A stretch of 28,481 nt of DNA, from IMG/VR virus record IMGVR_UViG_3300009155_000190, positions 1 through 28,481 of that record; one strand, written 5' to 3'. A program made the translations under genes and the position numbers. The notes under the pieces were generated by a model. It saw only the letters and a list, made by a program, of their open reading frames with translations, was not told the DNA's origin and made no database searches. Each line of letters begins with the position of its first letter. Position 1 is the stretch's first letter. Source of the DNA: a virus. Below, one piece after another: positions 1 to 8,322 of the stretch.

Positions 1-1008
1 ACTTCTTCTGAACTAGCAGGAGTTATCTCCGATGAAACTGGTACTGGTGTTTTAGTATTTGGTACTGCTCCAACTTTCACCACTTCTATTGATGGTGGTG
101 CAACATTTAGTGCTTTTGGTAGTTCATCTGCTCTTACCATTGGTTTTACTGGAACTGGTGCTGCTTCTACAACTAATATCGGCACTGCTGCATTAACTGG
201 TGCGTTTACTAAAACTATTAATATCGGCACTGGTGGTACTACTGGTTCTACTACTGCTATTAACTTAGGTTCTACAGTTGGATCTACCACTACTATTAGT
301 GGAGTTCTTTCTCTTGCTGGTTCTAGTTCTGGATCTGTTAAATTCCAAGCTGCAGCTGCAGCAGGTTCTGTAACTTATACTTTACCATCTGCTGATGCAT
401 CAGTTTCTGGTTATGCCTTAGTCAGCAATGGTTCAGGAACTCTTTCTTGGGCTGCAGCTGGTGCTACACTAGCAGCTGATACAAGCACTACTACTCTGTA
501 TCTTGGAATGAGCACTGCTAGTACTGGTGCGTGGACTTCTGCTAAAGTTAACACAAGTTTAGTATATAATGCTTCTACAAATATTTTAAGTACTCCAGGA
601 CTTGCGGTTACTGCTTCAACTGTTTCTACTACTGCTGCTACTGGTGCTCTTATTGTAACTGGCGGTGTTGGTATTGGCGGTGCTGTATTTACTACTGGAA
701 ACATTACTTCTGCAGCAGACATTGTTTCTAACTCAGATAGAAGAATGAAAACTGATATCCAACCAATTACAAATGCGTTGGAAAAAGTTGAAGCCATTAA
801 TGGTGTAACATTCTTTAAGACTGGTGTAGAAAAAAGAACAGCTGGTGTTATTGCTCAAGATGTCTTGGCAGTTCTTCCAGAAGTTGTTCATGAAAATGAA
901 GATGGTATGCTTTCTGTTTCGTATGGAAACATGGTTGGTCTATTAATTGAAGCAATCAAAGAACAACAGAAACAAATTAACGAACTAAAAGCAAAGTTAG
1001 GAAACTAA
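1..1008 (+). CDS. Tail fibre protein, C-terminal part, with S74 self-cleaving chaperone domain (5'-truncated)
   Basis: The frame is open from the first base, so the start lies outside the window; 335 codons are visible. The first ~230 residues are rich in Gly, Ala, Ser and Thr with repeated NIGT and TTGST-like units, as in fibre shafts. The last ~90 residues are a peptidase S74 (intramolecular chaperone) domain: NSDRRMKTDI, then GVIAQDV and LPEVV, ending in a short coiled coil (IEAIKEQQKQINELKAKL). In this family the chaperone helps the fibre trimerise and then cuts itself off just before the Ser of the SD-x-R motif; that Ser codon is at 733-735. The product would be a virion fibre or receptor-binding protein. 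It lies one base upstream of the neck gene gp13. Which fibre it belongs to (long, short or whisker) cannot be told. Confidence 0.85.
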   Translation, partial: TSSELAGVISDETGTGVLVFGTAPTFTTSIDGGATFSAFGSSSALTIGFTGTGAASTTNIGTAALTGAFTKTINIGTGGTTGSTTAINLGSTVGSTTTISGVLSLAGSSSGSVKFQAAAAAGSVTYTLPSADASVSGYALVSNGSGTLSWAAAGATLAADTSTTTLYLGMSTASTGAWTSAKVNTSLVYNASTNILSTPGLAVTASTVSTTAATGALIVTGGVGIGGAVFTTGNITSAADIVSNSDRRMKTDIQPITNALEKVEAINGVTFFKTGVEKRTAGVIAQDVLAVLPEVVHENEDGMLSVSYGNMVGLLIEAIKEQQKQINELKAKLGN

Positions 1009-1009
1009 T

Positions 1010-1975
1010 ATGGCAATTCCAACAAGTAGAGAAACATTAAAAGATTATTGTCTACGAGAATTGGGCGCACCTGTTCTCGAGATAAATGTGGATGATGATC
1101 AACTTGAAGATCGTATTGATCAGTCATTAGACTTTTGGAGACTATACCACTATGATGGTATTGAAAAAGTTTATCTCAAACATCAAATTGCTGCTGGCTC
1201 TTTAGAAATTACTGGAGTAAATGCAGCTTCTTTTGTAGTTAGTGATACTGTTACTGGTGCTACTAGTGGAGCAAAAGCAAAACTATATCCTGGAGCAGAT
1301 ACTAATACTTTAAAGATTGCTCGTGTAACTGGTGCATTTATTGCTGGTGAAACTGTTTCAGACCAACATGGTCATACCGCAACTTTAGCTGCAACTAATT
1401 TCTATACACCTAGTGATCTTGAAAACGGATATGTGCCAATAGCAGATTCTGTTTACGGTATCATTCGTGTTCTTCCGTTATTCTCTAGTCAGTCTAGTTC
1501 AAGAAATATTTTTGACTTACAATATCAATTAAGATTAAACGATCTGTATGACTTGGCTAGTACTTCAATCATTTACTACACAACTGTTATGCAACATTTG
1601 GCGACATTAGACTTAGTTCTAAATGGTCGTCCAATCTATCGTTTCAATAGATTACAGAACAGATTATTCCTAGACATTGATTGGAAAGATGCAAACAAAG
1701 TTGACATCGGTCAATTTTTAATTATTGAAGCATATCGTGCTCTCGATCCAAATGAATTTACTAGAGTTTGGAATGAGCAATGGTTAAAGAAATATGTAAC
1801 TGCTCAGTTCAAAAGACAGTGGGCTACCAACATTAAAAAGTTTAGTGGTATTCAACTTCCTGGAGGAGTTACCTTAGACGGAGATAAATTATATGATGAA
1901 GCAAAAAGCGAAATAGAAGATTTGGAAAATGAACTACAAAACAAATCTGCTCCACTAGATTTTTTCATGGGATAA
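1010..1975 (+). CDS. gp13: Neck protein gp13 (head completion)
   Basis: 321 residues. The N-terminus (TSRETLKDYCLRELGAPVLE, then INVDDDQLEDRIDQSLDFW) is the signature of T4-type neck protein gp13. With gp14 it forms the collar that seals the packaged head and receives the tail. Residues 145-321 continue the family fold (SVYGIIRVLPLF; FLIIEAYRALDP; WLKKYVTAQFKRQWATNIKKF). Between about residues 62 and 130 sits an inserted low-complexity beta segment (FVVSDTVTGATSGAKA, then FIAGETVSDQHGHTATL) that looks foreign to the neck fold. The ATG follows the fibre stop by one base and gp14 begins three bases after this stop, so the three are probably cotranscribed. Identification rests on the recognisable N-terminus and the gp13-gp14-gp15 order. 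Confidence 0.88.
   Translation: MAIPTSRETLKDYCLRELGAPVLEINVDDDQLEDRIDQSLDFWRLYHYDGIEKVYLKHQIAAGSLEITGVNAASFVVSDTVTGATSGAKAKLYPGADTNTLKIARVTGAFIAGETVSDQHGHTATLAATNFYTPSDLENGYVPIADSVYGIIRVLPLFSSQSSSRNIFDLQYQLRLNDLYDLASTSIIYYTTVMQHLATLDLVLNGRPIYRFNRLQNRLFLDIDWKDANKVDIGQFLIIEAYRALDPNEFTRVWNEQWLKKYVTAQFKRQWATNIKKFSGIQLPGGVTLDGDKLYDEAKSEIEDLENELQNKSAPLDFFMG
1193..1399 (+). repeat. Inserted beta module in gp13
   Basis: Residues ~62-130 of gp13. The segment contains two related units, FVVSDTVTGATSGAKAKLY and FIAGETVSDQHGHTATL, each of the form hydrophobic-x-x-[GS]-[ED]-TV followed by G/A/T-rich strands. It separates the N-terminal helical part from the rest of gp13. Boundaries are by eye. The type resembles adhesin-like modules scattered in marine phage virion proteins; this is an inference without alignment. 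Confidence 0.5.
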
Positions 1976-1978
1976 ATT

Positions 1979-3037
1979 GTGGCACGAAATGTATACTTTT
2001 CTCATGGCACTAAAGACGAACAATATCTAATTGAAGATTTGATCGTAGAATCACTGCAAATATATGGGCAGGACTTCTACTATATTCCAAGAAAACTAGT
2101 AGCCAAAGATGACATCCTTGGTGAAGATCGTTTAAGCGAATTCAAAACAGCATACCCAATAGAAATGTATCTCGAAAATGTTGATGGATTCGAGGGACAA
2201 GGTGCGTTCGTACAGAAATTTGGTTTAATGATGGAACAGTCTGCCACACTAACAGTTGCTCGTCGTAGATGGGATCAGTTAGTAGGAAGATTCGGGCAGA
2301 CTCAATTACCAATCAGACCATGTGAGGGAGATTTACTTTACTTCCCTCTAACAAAAGGTTTGTTTGAAATCAAATTTGTAAAACATCAAGATCCATTTTA
2401 TCAGTTAGGTAAACTTTATGTTTATCAGTTACAAGTTGAATTGTTCCAGTATGCTTCTGAACATATTGATACTGGTGTTAAAGAAATAGATGTATTTGAA
2501 AGTCTAAAATCTTACGATACTGACTACGCAAGAAACGCTACAGGTTCATTAACTAAAGTAACTATCACTCAAGCTGGTTCTGGATATAATGCAACACCTT
2601 CAGTAACTGTAACTGGAGGTATTGGTGTAGAGGGTAATCAGAAAGCAAGACTATCTGCTACTCTAGTCAATGGTTCAATTTCTGCTATGAATATTTTAGA
2701 TGTTGGAACTGGATACGATTCTGCTCCAACTATCACAATAGGTAATCAATGGACAGCATCAACTGTATTATCAACAAATACACAAGTGTTCCATCTAACT
2801 AAATTATATACAGTTACTACTGGTGGTTTAAGTGGATCAACTGCTCCAACTCATTCTACTGGTGCTGTTACTAATGGAACAGCAGTATTAACATATGTTG
2901 GTTTAGCAGCAAAGGCTACTGCTTCTATCGAACCAAATGCAGACTTGCCACAATCATATGGCGATAATACTAAATTTAAATCAGAAGCTACTGATCTTTT
3001 ATTCGATACAAATAATCCGTTCGGAGATGTACAATAA
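1979..3037 (+). CDS. gp14: Neck protein gp14 with a C-terminal repeat insertion
   Basis: 352 residues. The start is GTG at 1979; the next in-frame ATG is more than 60 codons in and would remove conserved sequence, so GTG is chosen. Residues 1-175 match the gp14 neck family (MARNVYFSHGTKDEQYLIED; MYLENVDGFEGQGAFVQKFG; LPIRPCEGDLLYFPLTKGLFE; FVKHQDPFYQLG). gp14 joins gp13 at the head-tail junction. The extreme C-terminus (LLFDTNNPFGD) also looks family-like. Between them, about residues 188-315, is an insertion with two GSGY/GTGY repeats (residues 200-203 and 243-246) and a unit TGGLSGSTAPTHSTGAVTNG. T4 gp14 is about 256 residues, so the insert accounts for most of the extra length. The stop overlaps the gp15 start by one base (TAATG). 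Confidence 0.88.
   Translation: MARNVYFSHGTKDEQYLIEDLIVESLQIYGQDFYYIPRKLVAKDDILGEDRLSEFKTAYPIEMYLENVDGFEGQGAFVQKFGLMMEQSATLTVARRRWDQLVGRFGQTQLPIRPCEGDLLYFPLTKGLFEIKFVKHQDPFYQLGKLYVYQLQVELFQYASEHIDTGVKEIDVFESLKSYDTDYARNATGSLTKVTITQAGSGYNATPSVTVTGGIGVEGNQKARLSATLVNGSISAMNILDVGTGYDSAPTITIGNQWTASTVLSTNTQVFHLTKLYTVTTGGLSGSTAPTHSTGAVTNGTAVLTYVGLAAKATASIEPNADLPQSYGDNTKFKSEATDLLFDTNNPFGDVQ
2540..2923 (+). repeat. GSGY-type repeats and a second module inserted in gp14
   Basis: Residues ~188-315 of gp14. Two copies of a ~43-residue unit are seen: VTITQAGSGYNATPSVTV and MNILDVGTGYDSAPTITI. They are followed by a distinct unit, TGGLSGSTAPTHSTGAVTNG. The first type is the same as the four copies in the tail sheath gp18 (5775-6275). 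The insert lies between the conserved gp14 body and its conserved C-terminal tail. Confidence 0.7.
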
Positions 3038-3768
3038 TGCTTAACATACCTCCATTTTATCACGGATTAACAAGAAAAGTTATTGTTGCTTTTGGATCTC
3101 TTTTTAGTAATATTAAGATCGAGCGAGCAGATAACGATGGAACAGTACAACAAACTATTGTAGTTCCACTAGCATACGCACCGAAAGAAAAGTGGCTAGT
3201 TCGTATTGAACAAGATCCTACTTTGGAAAGAAATGTTTATACAACTTTACCAAGAATGTCTTTCGAAATAACTGGTATGTCTTATGACGCACAACGAAAG
3301 GTTGGTCGTATGAATAAAATTACCTGCTATAAAACAAATGGAGCCAGCCCTGCTACACTCACTCAACAGTATGCTCCTGTACCATATAATATTGATATCT
3401 CTCTTTATGTTTTAACTAAAACGCAAGAAGACGGATTACAAATTGTTGAACAGATTCTACCATTCTTCACTCCAGAATTTACATTAAGTTTAAATGCTAT
3501 TCCAGATATGAATGTTGTGTTAGATGTTCCTATTATTTTACAAAGCGTTAATGTTCAAGATGATTACGATGGAGATTTTCAAACTCGTAGATTCGTAACT
3601 TATACATTAAACTTTACGCTGAAGGCTAATTTCTTTGGACCAGTTGGAAGTAATGGACCAATTAAAACAGTTTACATCGATAAACTTACTACTCCAAACA
3701 GAAAATATACTGCTACTGGAGATTTTGAAACTGGAACTATATCAGAACATTGGAATGATGCATTTTAA
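3037..3768 (+). CDS. gp15: Tail sheath stabiliser and completion protein gp15
   Basis: 243 residues (T4 gp15 is 272). N-terminal MLNIPPFYHGLTRKVIVAFG, then LFSNIKIER, and the stretch VPLAYAPKEKWLVRIEQDP with LPRMSFEITGMSYD, are characteristic of the gp15 family. gp15 caps the tail tube and sheath as a hexamer and docks the finished tail to the neck (gp13/gp14). The later part (VQDDYDGDFQTRRFVTYTLNFTLK) is the usual beta-rich end. The ATG overlaps the gp14 stop by one base, so translation is likely coupled. The next gene is the large terminase, two bases downstream; in T4 the small terminase gene 16 lies between 15 and 17 and is not present here. Confidence 0.9.
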   Translation: MLNIPPFYHGLTRKVIVAFGSLFSNIKIERADNDGTVQQTIVVPLAYAPKEKWLVRIEQDPTLERNVYTTLPRMSFEITGMSYDAQRKVGRMNKITCYKTNGASPATLTQQYAPVPYNIDISLYVLTKTQEDGLQIVEQILPFFTPEFTLSLNAIPDMNVVLDVPIILQSVNVQDDYDGDFQTRRFVTYTLNFTLKANFFGPVGSNGPIKTVYIDKLTTPNRKYTATGDFETGTISEHWNDAF

Positions 3769-3770
3769 TT

Positions 3771-5405
3771 ATGGCTGAAATATATAATGCAAATCCCAAC
3801 TTAAAAGCAATCGGTGTATCTGTTCAGTTTACACCCGAGCAGGTTCAAGAGTATATTAAATGTAAAACAGATTACATTTATTTTATCGAAACTTATTGTC
3901 AAATCGTTTCTCTTGACAGAGGTTTAATTCCATTCAAACTGTATGATTGCCAGAAAAAGAAATTAAAAATTATCCATGAGAATCGTCGTGTTATTCTTAT
4001 GGAAGGTCGTCAGCAAGGTAAGACTACCACTTCTGCAGCATACATCCTCTGGTATACTCTATTTCAACAAGCAAAAAATGTGGCTATTTTAGCAAACAAA
4101 GCTACAGCTGCACGAGAAGTTCTTGCTCGTTATCAAGTAATGTATGAAGGCTTACCTATTTGGCTTCAACAAGGTGTCAAGTCTTGGAACAAAGGTGATG
4201 TTGAATTAGAAAATGGATCAAAGGTATTCACTTCAGCTACATCTACTTCTGGTATTCGTGGTAAATCTGTTAACCTACTTTATGTAGACGAAACTGCAAT
4301 CATCCCAAACACTGTTGCCGAACAATTCTTCACTTCTGTTTACCCTACTATTTCTGCTGGTGAAACAACAAAGATTCTTTTAAGTTCAACTCCACTAGGT
4401 TACAATCACTTCTGGAAATTCTGGAATGATGCTGAGAATGGTCGTAATGGTTTCGTAAACTGTTTCATTCCATACTGGGAAATTCCAGGTCGTGATGAAA
4501 AGTGGGCTGCTGAACAAAGGGCTGTTCTTGGCGATCTAAAATATAATCAAGAGGTTCTTTGTAAGTTTCTTGGATCTGCTCTTACTCTGGTCAATTCAGA
4601 TACAATCGCAATGTTGTCTCCGTCTTATCCAGTCTATCAAAAGAATGGATTAGATGTTTACGAAGAACCAATCTACGAGATGGAAACTGGAAAGCTGGAT
4701 GATAAGGGTAATCCCGTTATGAAAGCACCTCACTCTTATGTGATTATTGCCGATGTGGCAGCAGGTGTTGGTGGAGATTACTCTGCATTCTCAGTTATCG
4801 ATATCACAGAAGCACCATATAAACAGGTGGCTAAATATAGAAAGAATGATATATCTCCTCTGTTATATCCAAATATTCTCTATAAGGTAGCTAAAGATTA
4901 TAACCAAGCCTACATTTTGATTGAGATAAATATAAGCGATCAGGTTGCTTCAATCCTACATCAAGATTTAGAATATGAGAATATTTTATTCGTGAACAGA
5001 AATTCCCAAGGTCAAAATGTATCGGGTGGCTTTGGAGGGGGTAAAACCCAGCTGGGTGTTGTAACAGATAGAAAAGTTAAGAGAATTGGCTGTATGAACT
5101 TTAAGACTCTGATGGAAGAACAGAAACTGTTAATTCCTGATGCAGATACGATTTCAGAGATTACAACCTTTATCGAAACAAGAGGTTCTTATGCTGCAGA
5201 TGATGGTTACAATGATGATCTAGTTATGAGTCTAGTTCTATTCTCGTGGCTAACTACACAACCATACTTTAAAGATTTAAACGATATAAACTTGAGAGAC
5301 TTAATATACAGGTCTAGAATTAAAATGATCGAAGATGAACTAACTCCATTCGGATTCATTTCAGATGGACAAGGTTCTGAGGAGCCAGTGTTGTATAACT
5401 TCTAA
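3771..5405 (+). CDS. gp17: Terminase large subunit gp17 (DNA-packaging ATPase and nuclease)
   Basis: 544 residues (T4 gp17 is 610). The motor that threads DNA into the prohead through the portal and cuts concatemers. ATPase domain: Walker A GRQQGKTT at residues 79-86, Walker B LLYVDE at 169-174 with the catalytic Glu, and coupling motif LLSSTP at 203-208. The C-terminal RNase H-like nuclease has its acidic residues where expected: D328 in IADVAAGVGGDYSAF, E385 in YILIEIN, and D482/D483 in GYNDDLVMS. All key residues are intact. It starts two bases after gp15; no separate small terminase gene precedes it. The first ~40 residues carry QFTPEQVQEYIKCKTDYIYF, typical of marine T4-like terminases. 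Confidence 0.96.
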   Translation: MAEIYNANPNLKAIGVSVQFTPEQVQEYIKCKTDYIYFIETYCQIVSLDRGLIPFKLYDCQKKKLKIIHENRRVILMEGRQQGKTTTSAAYILWYTLFQQAKNVAILANKATAAREVLARYQVMYEGLPIWLQQGVKSWNKGDVELENGSKVFTSATSTSGIRGKSVNLLYVDETAIIPNTVAEQFFTSVYPTISAGETTKILLSSTPLGYNHFWKFWNDAENGRNGFVNCFIPYWEIPGRDEKWAAEQRAVLGDLKYNQEVLCKFLGSALTLVNSDTIAMLSPSYPVYQKNGLDVYEEPIYEMETGKLDDKGNPVMKAPHSYVIIADVAAGVGGDYSAFSVIDITEAPYKQVAKYRKNDISPLLYPNILYKVAKDYNQAYILIEINISDQVASILHQDLEYENILFVNRNSQGQNVSGGFGGGKTQLGVVTDRKVKRIGCMNFKTLMEEQKLLIPDADTISEITTFIETRGSYAADDGYNDDLVMSLVLFSWLTTQPYFKDLNDINLRDLIYRSRIKMIEDELTPFGFISDGQGSEEPVLYNF

Positions 5406-5417
5406 AAAATGGAAAAA

Positions 5418-5425
5418 ACTAAATA
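5418..5425 (+). promoter_or_regulatory. Candidate T4-type late promoter -10 element before gp18
   Basis: ACTAAATA lies in the 81-base gap between gp17 and gp18, about 60 bases before the gp18 ATG. It resembles the T4 late element TATAAATA recognised by RNA polymerase carrying gp55. The identical octamer is found before gp19 (7669-7676). gp55 is encoded in this window. No -35 box would be expected for this class. Confidence 0.55.
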
Positions 5426-5486
5426 AAGAAGTGAATGCTCAAATGGCACAAACAAATAACATGTAAATGTAACAAGGAGAATTACA

Positions 5487-7667
5487 ATGCCTTTTCAACT
5501 TAGTCCAGGTGTTGCAGTCGTAGAAAAAGACTTTTCATCAATCGTTCCAGCAGTTAGTTCTTCTGTCGGTGCTTTTGCTGGGGTGTTTGAGTGGGGTCCA
5601 GTTCTTGAACCTGTAACAATCTCTTCAGAGAATGTTCTAGTTCAAAGATTCGGAAAACCTAACGATTCCAACTTCCAATCTTTCTTTTCAGCAGCAAATT
5701 ATCTGTCTTATACAAATAACTTGTTAACAGTTCGTGCTGACACAACAAACGCAAAAAATGCTGTAGAAATCACCTCTGGTGGCGTAACTGCGATTACTGT
5801 TGGAACTGCTGGTAGCGGATATACTTCTACTGCTGCTGCTCCTGCTGTAACAATCTCTGCTCCGCAAGGTGCTGGTGGTGTTCAAGCTACTGGTACTGCT
5901 GTACTTTCTGGTGGTGCTATTACTGCTGTTGCAGTTACTACTGGTGGTTCTGGTTATACTACTGCCACTGTATCTATTACAGCTGCAGCTGGTGATACAG
6001 GTACTGGTGCTACTGCTACTGCTACTTTATCCAGCGGTGCTATTACTGGTATTACTATTACTAGTGGCGGTTCTGGTTACAAAGCTACTCCAACAATCTC
6101 TGTTTCTGGTAACTCTGGATCATCAGGATTTGTTGCTGGTGCAGTTACTATCGGTTCTTCAAGTATTACTGGTATTACTATTACTCAAGCAGGTACTGGT
6201 TATACTTCTGCTACAGTAACTGTTGCTGCTCCTACTTCTGGTGTAACTGCTTTAGCAACTGCTACTACTACAGGTGCTGGTATTAAAATTAGAAATGCTC
6301 AAGAATATTCAACTACATATTCTACAGGTGCTGGTATCTATGGCGAGTTCGCTGCAAAATATCCAGGATCTAAAGGCAACAGTTTAAAAGTTTCTTACTG
6401 TGATGGCGCAACATGGTCAACTTGGGCATATAAGTCTGAGTTCGATTCTGCTCCTTCAACTTCAACTTATGCTGCCAGCGTTGGTGGTTCTTTAGATGAA
6501 ATGCATCTAGTAGTTGTTGATGAAGATGGTTTGTGGACTGGTACTCCAGGAACTGTTCTTGAGAAATTTGCTTTTGTTTCTAAAGGTTCAGACGCTAAGA
6601 AACCAGACGGAACTAGTAGCCACTACAAAAATGTAGTAAATACTAATTCAGAATATATCTGGTGGATGGATTATCCAACTGTTGGTACAGACTGGGGTAC
6701 TTCATGCAACTCTAATGTATTCGTAAATTTATCTACAGCATATACAGCTTCTTTAACTGGTGGTGTTGATGACTACGCAATGACTGCTGGTCAACAACAA
6801 ACTGCTTACAATTTGTTTAGCAATGCTGAATTGTATGATGTAAGTTTGATTATTGCTGGTAAAGCTACTGCTGCTACTGCTAAGATCATTACTGATATCG
6901 CTCAAACTCGTGCTGACTGTGTAGCATTTATCTCTCCACAAGATGTTGCAACTGGTGATCCAATCATCGGTAATACTTCTACTCAGACAGATAAAGTTGT
7001 TGCTTACCGTAATGCAGTTAACACTATTCACAGCTATGCTGTAATTGACTCTGGTTTCAAATATCAATACGATCGTTACAACGATCAGTATCGTTATGTT
7101 CCATTGAACGCTGACATTGCTGGTCTATGTGCTCGTACTGATTACACTAATGATCCATGGTGGAGTCCAGGTGGCTACAATCGTGGTCAGATCAAGAATG
7201 TTGTTCGTCTTGCTTACAACCCAGACAAAACTGAAAGAGATACTCTTTACAAAGCTGGTGTTAACCCTGTTGTTAGTTTTCCAGGTCAAGGTATTATCCT
7301 TTACGGTGACAAGACAATGCAGACTAAACCAAGTGCCTTCGATCGTATCAATGTGCGTCGTTTGTTTATCGTTCTTGAAAAAGCGATTGCAACTGCTGCT
7401 AAATTCCAGTTGTTCGAATTCAATGACGGATTTACTCGTTCACAATTCAAGAATTTGGTAGAACCATTCTTGCGTGATGTCCAAGGTCGTCGTGGTATCG
7501 TTGATTTCCGTGTTAAATGCGACGAAAGCAATAATACTGGCGAAGTTATCGACCGCAACGAGTTTGTTGCTGATATCTTTATCAAGCCAAATCGCTCTAT
7601 CAACTTCATTACTCTCAATTTTGTTGCTGCTCGCTCTGCTGCGAACTTCAGCGAGATTGGTGGCTAA
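5487..7667 (+). CDS. gp18: Tail sheath protein gp18 with internal GSGY repeats
   Basis: 726 residues (T4 gp18 is 659). It forms the contractile outer tube around gp19. N-terminal PFQLSPGVAVVEKDFSSIVP is the standard sheath opening. The C-terminal third (DTLYKAGVNPVVSFPGQGI; FDRINVRRLFIVLEKAIA; FNDGFTRSQFKNLVEPFL; VKCDESNNTGEVIDRNEFVA; FITLNFVAARS) is the conserved core that makes the sheath mesh. Residues ~97-263 are an inserted repeat domain with four GSGY/GTGY units. A perfect AAGGAGA ribosome site lies 9 bases before the ATG and a late-type -10 element further up, fitting a protein made in very high copy. gp19 follows 29 bases later. Confidence 0.95.
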   Translation: MPFQLSPGVAVVEKDFSSIVPAVSSSVGAFAGVFEWGPVLEPVTISSENVLVQRFGKPNDSNFQSFFSAANYLSYTNNLLTVRADTTNAKNAVEITSGGVTAITVGTAGSGYTSTAAAPAVTISAPQGAGGVQATGTAVLSGGAITAVAVTTGGSGYTTATVSITAAAGDTGTGATATATLSSGAITGITITSGGSGYKATPTISVSGNSGSSGFVAGAVTIGSSSITGITITQAGTGYTSATVTVAAPTSGVTALATATTTGAGIKIRNAQEYSTTYSTGAGIYGEFAAKYPGSKGNSLKVSYCDGATWSTWAYKSEFDSAPSTSTYAASVGGSLDEMHLVVVDEDGLWTGTPGTVLEKFAFVSKGSDAKKPDGTSSHYKNVVNTNSEYIWWMDYPTVGTDWGTSCNSNVFVNLSTAYTASLTGGVDDYAMTAGQQQTAYNLFSNAELYDVSLIIAGKATAATAKIITDIAQTRADCVAFISPQDVATGDPIIGNTSTQTDKVVAYRNAVNTIHSYAVIDSGFKYQYDRYNDQYRYVPLNADIAGLCARTDYTNDPWWSPGGYNRGQIKNVVRLAYNPDKTERDTLYKAGVNPVVSFPGQGIILYGDKTMQTKPSAFDRINVRRLFIVLEKAIATAAKFQLFEFNDGFTRSQFKNLVEPFLRDVQGRRGIVDFRVKCDESNNTGEVIDRNEFVADIFIKPNRSINFITLNFVAARSAANFSEIGG
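5775..6275 (+). repeat. Four-copy GSGY beta repeat in the tail sheath
   Basis: Residues ~97-263 of gp18. Four units of ~41-44 residues each contain a strand of alternating Ile/Thr/Val followed by [GA]-G-[ST]-G-Y: TAGSGYTS (107-114), TTGGSGYTT (151-159), TSGGSGYKA (192-200) and TQAGTGYTS (233-241). Units begin with AITxIT and contain GATATATL-like strands. The DNA is also repetitive (ggtgctattactgntatt and similar). Two copies of the same unit occur in gp14. The module probably decorates the outside of the sheath, but this is inference. Confidence 0.8.
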
Positions 7668-7668
7668 G

Positions 7669-7676
7669 ACTAAATA
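7669..7676 (+). promoter_or_regulatory. Candidate T4-type late promoter -10 element before gp19
   Basis: ACTAAATA, identical to the octamer before gp18, begins directly after the gp18 stop. It is 21 bases before the gp19 ATG and just upstream of its AAAGGAGA ribosome site. A transcript starting there would have a very short leader. Confidence 0.5.
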
Positions 7677-7696
7677 GAGAATAAAGGAGATAACAA

Positions 7697-8287
7697 ATGG
7701 CAAATATTGCTGATTTTAAAGCCCAACTGATCGGTGGCGGTGCTCGCCCTAATCAGTTCCGTGTAGACTTAACATTCCCATCTTATGTAACATTAGGTGC
7801 GATTGCTGGTCTGCAAGGACAGTTCCTATGCCGTGCAAGTTCATTGCCTGCTTCTACTTTAGAGAATATTCCAATTCAATATCGTGGTCGTGCAATTAAT
7901 GTTGCTGGTGAAAGAACTTTTGAACAGTGGCAAGTTACAATTTACAACGATACTAATTTCAACATTCGTAACGCTTTTGAAGTCTGGTCAAACGGAATTC
8001 AACAAAACGCTACAACATTAGGTCGTGTAAATCCTCGTGATTATCAAGTCGATATGTCTTGTAGTCAATTGGATCGTAACGGAGCTTCTGTTAAAACATA
8101 CAAGTTTGTTGACGCATATCCTATCGCAGTTAGTGCTATTGCTTTGGATTTCGAAACAACAAACCAAATTGAAACTTTTGATGTGACATTCCAGTACAAC
8201 TATTGGACTTCTGACACTTCTACTTCAGGCTCTTCATTCGGAGTCTCTGGTACTGTCAATACTCCAATTGGTTCATTCCCACTTTAA
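7697..8287 (+). CDS. gp19: Tail tube protein gp19
   Basis: 196 residues. It forms the inner tube of the contractile tail. Family landmarks run in order: ARPNQFRVDLTFP near the N-terminus, FLCRASSLPASTLENIPIQY, RGRAINVAGERTFEQWQVTI, VWSNGIQQ, VDAYPIAVSAIALDFETTNQ, and IETFDVTFQYNYWT near the end. T4 gp19 is 163 residues; this one has a slightly longer N-terminus and a Ser/Gly-rich C-terminal tail. A strong AAAGGAGA ribosome site lies 7-8 bases before the ATG. It follows the sheath gene, the invariant order in these phages. Confidence 0.95.
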   Translation: MANIADFKAQLIGGGARPNQFRVDLTFPSYVTLGAIAGLQGQFLCRASSLPASTLENIPIQYRGRAINVAGERTFEQWQVTIYNDTNFNIRNAFEVWSNGIQQNATTLGRVNPRDYQVDMSCSQLDRNGASVKTYKFVDAYPIAVSAIALDFETTNQIETFDVTFQYNYWTSDTSTSGSSFGVSGTVNTPIGSFPL

Positions 8288-8301
8288 TCTTTAAAGATTA
8301 A
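8284..8301 (+). promoter_or_regulatory. 18-bp perfect palindrome between gp19 and gp20
   Basis: TTAATCTTTAAAGATTAA overlaps the end of gp19, including its TAA stop. As RNA it could form a 7-bp stem with a 4-base loop, but there is no T-tract, so it is a poor terminator. It may act as a protein-binding dyad or a transcript-processing site, or it may be chance in AT-rich DNA. Confidence 0.4.
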
Positions 8302-8322
8302 GGTGTAACTTGAGGTTATATA

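Noticed and set aside
411-797. Open frame on the minus strand in the tail-fibre gene
   Set aside because: Antisense shadow of an Ala/Thr/Gly-rich coding sequence. The + frame is open throughout and carries the S74 domain.
5869-6219. Leu/Val-rich open frame inside the gp18 repeats
   Set aside because: It is the shifted reading of Gly/Thr/Ala repeats (gct, ggt, act codons), with no ribosome site and no plausible protein composition.
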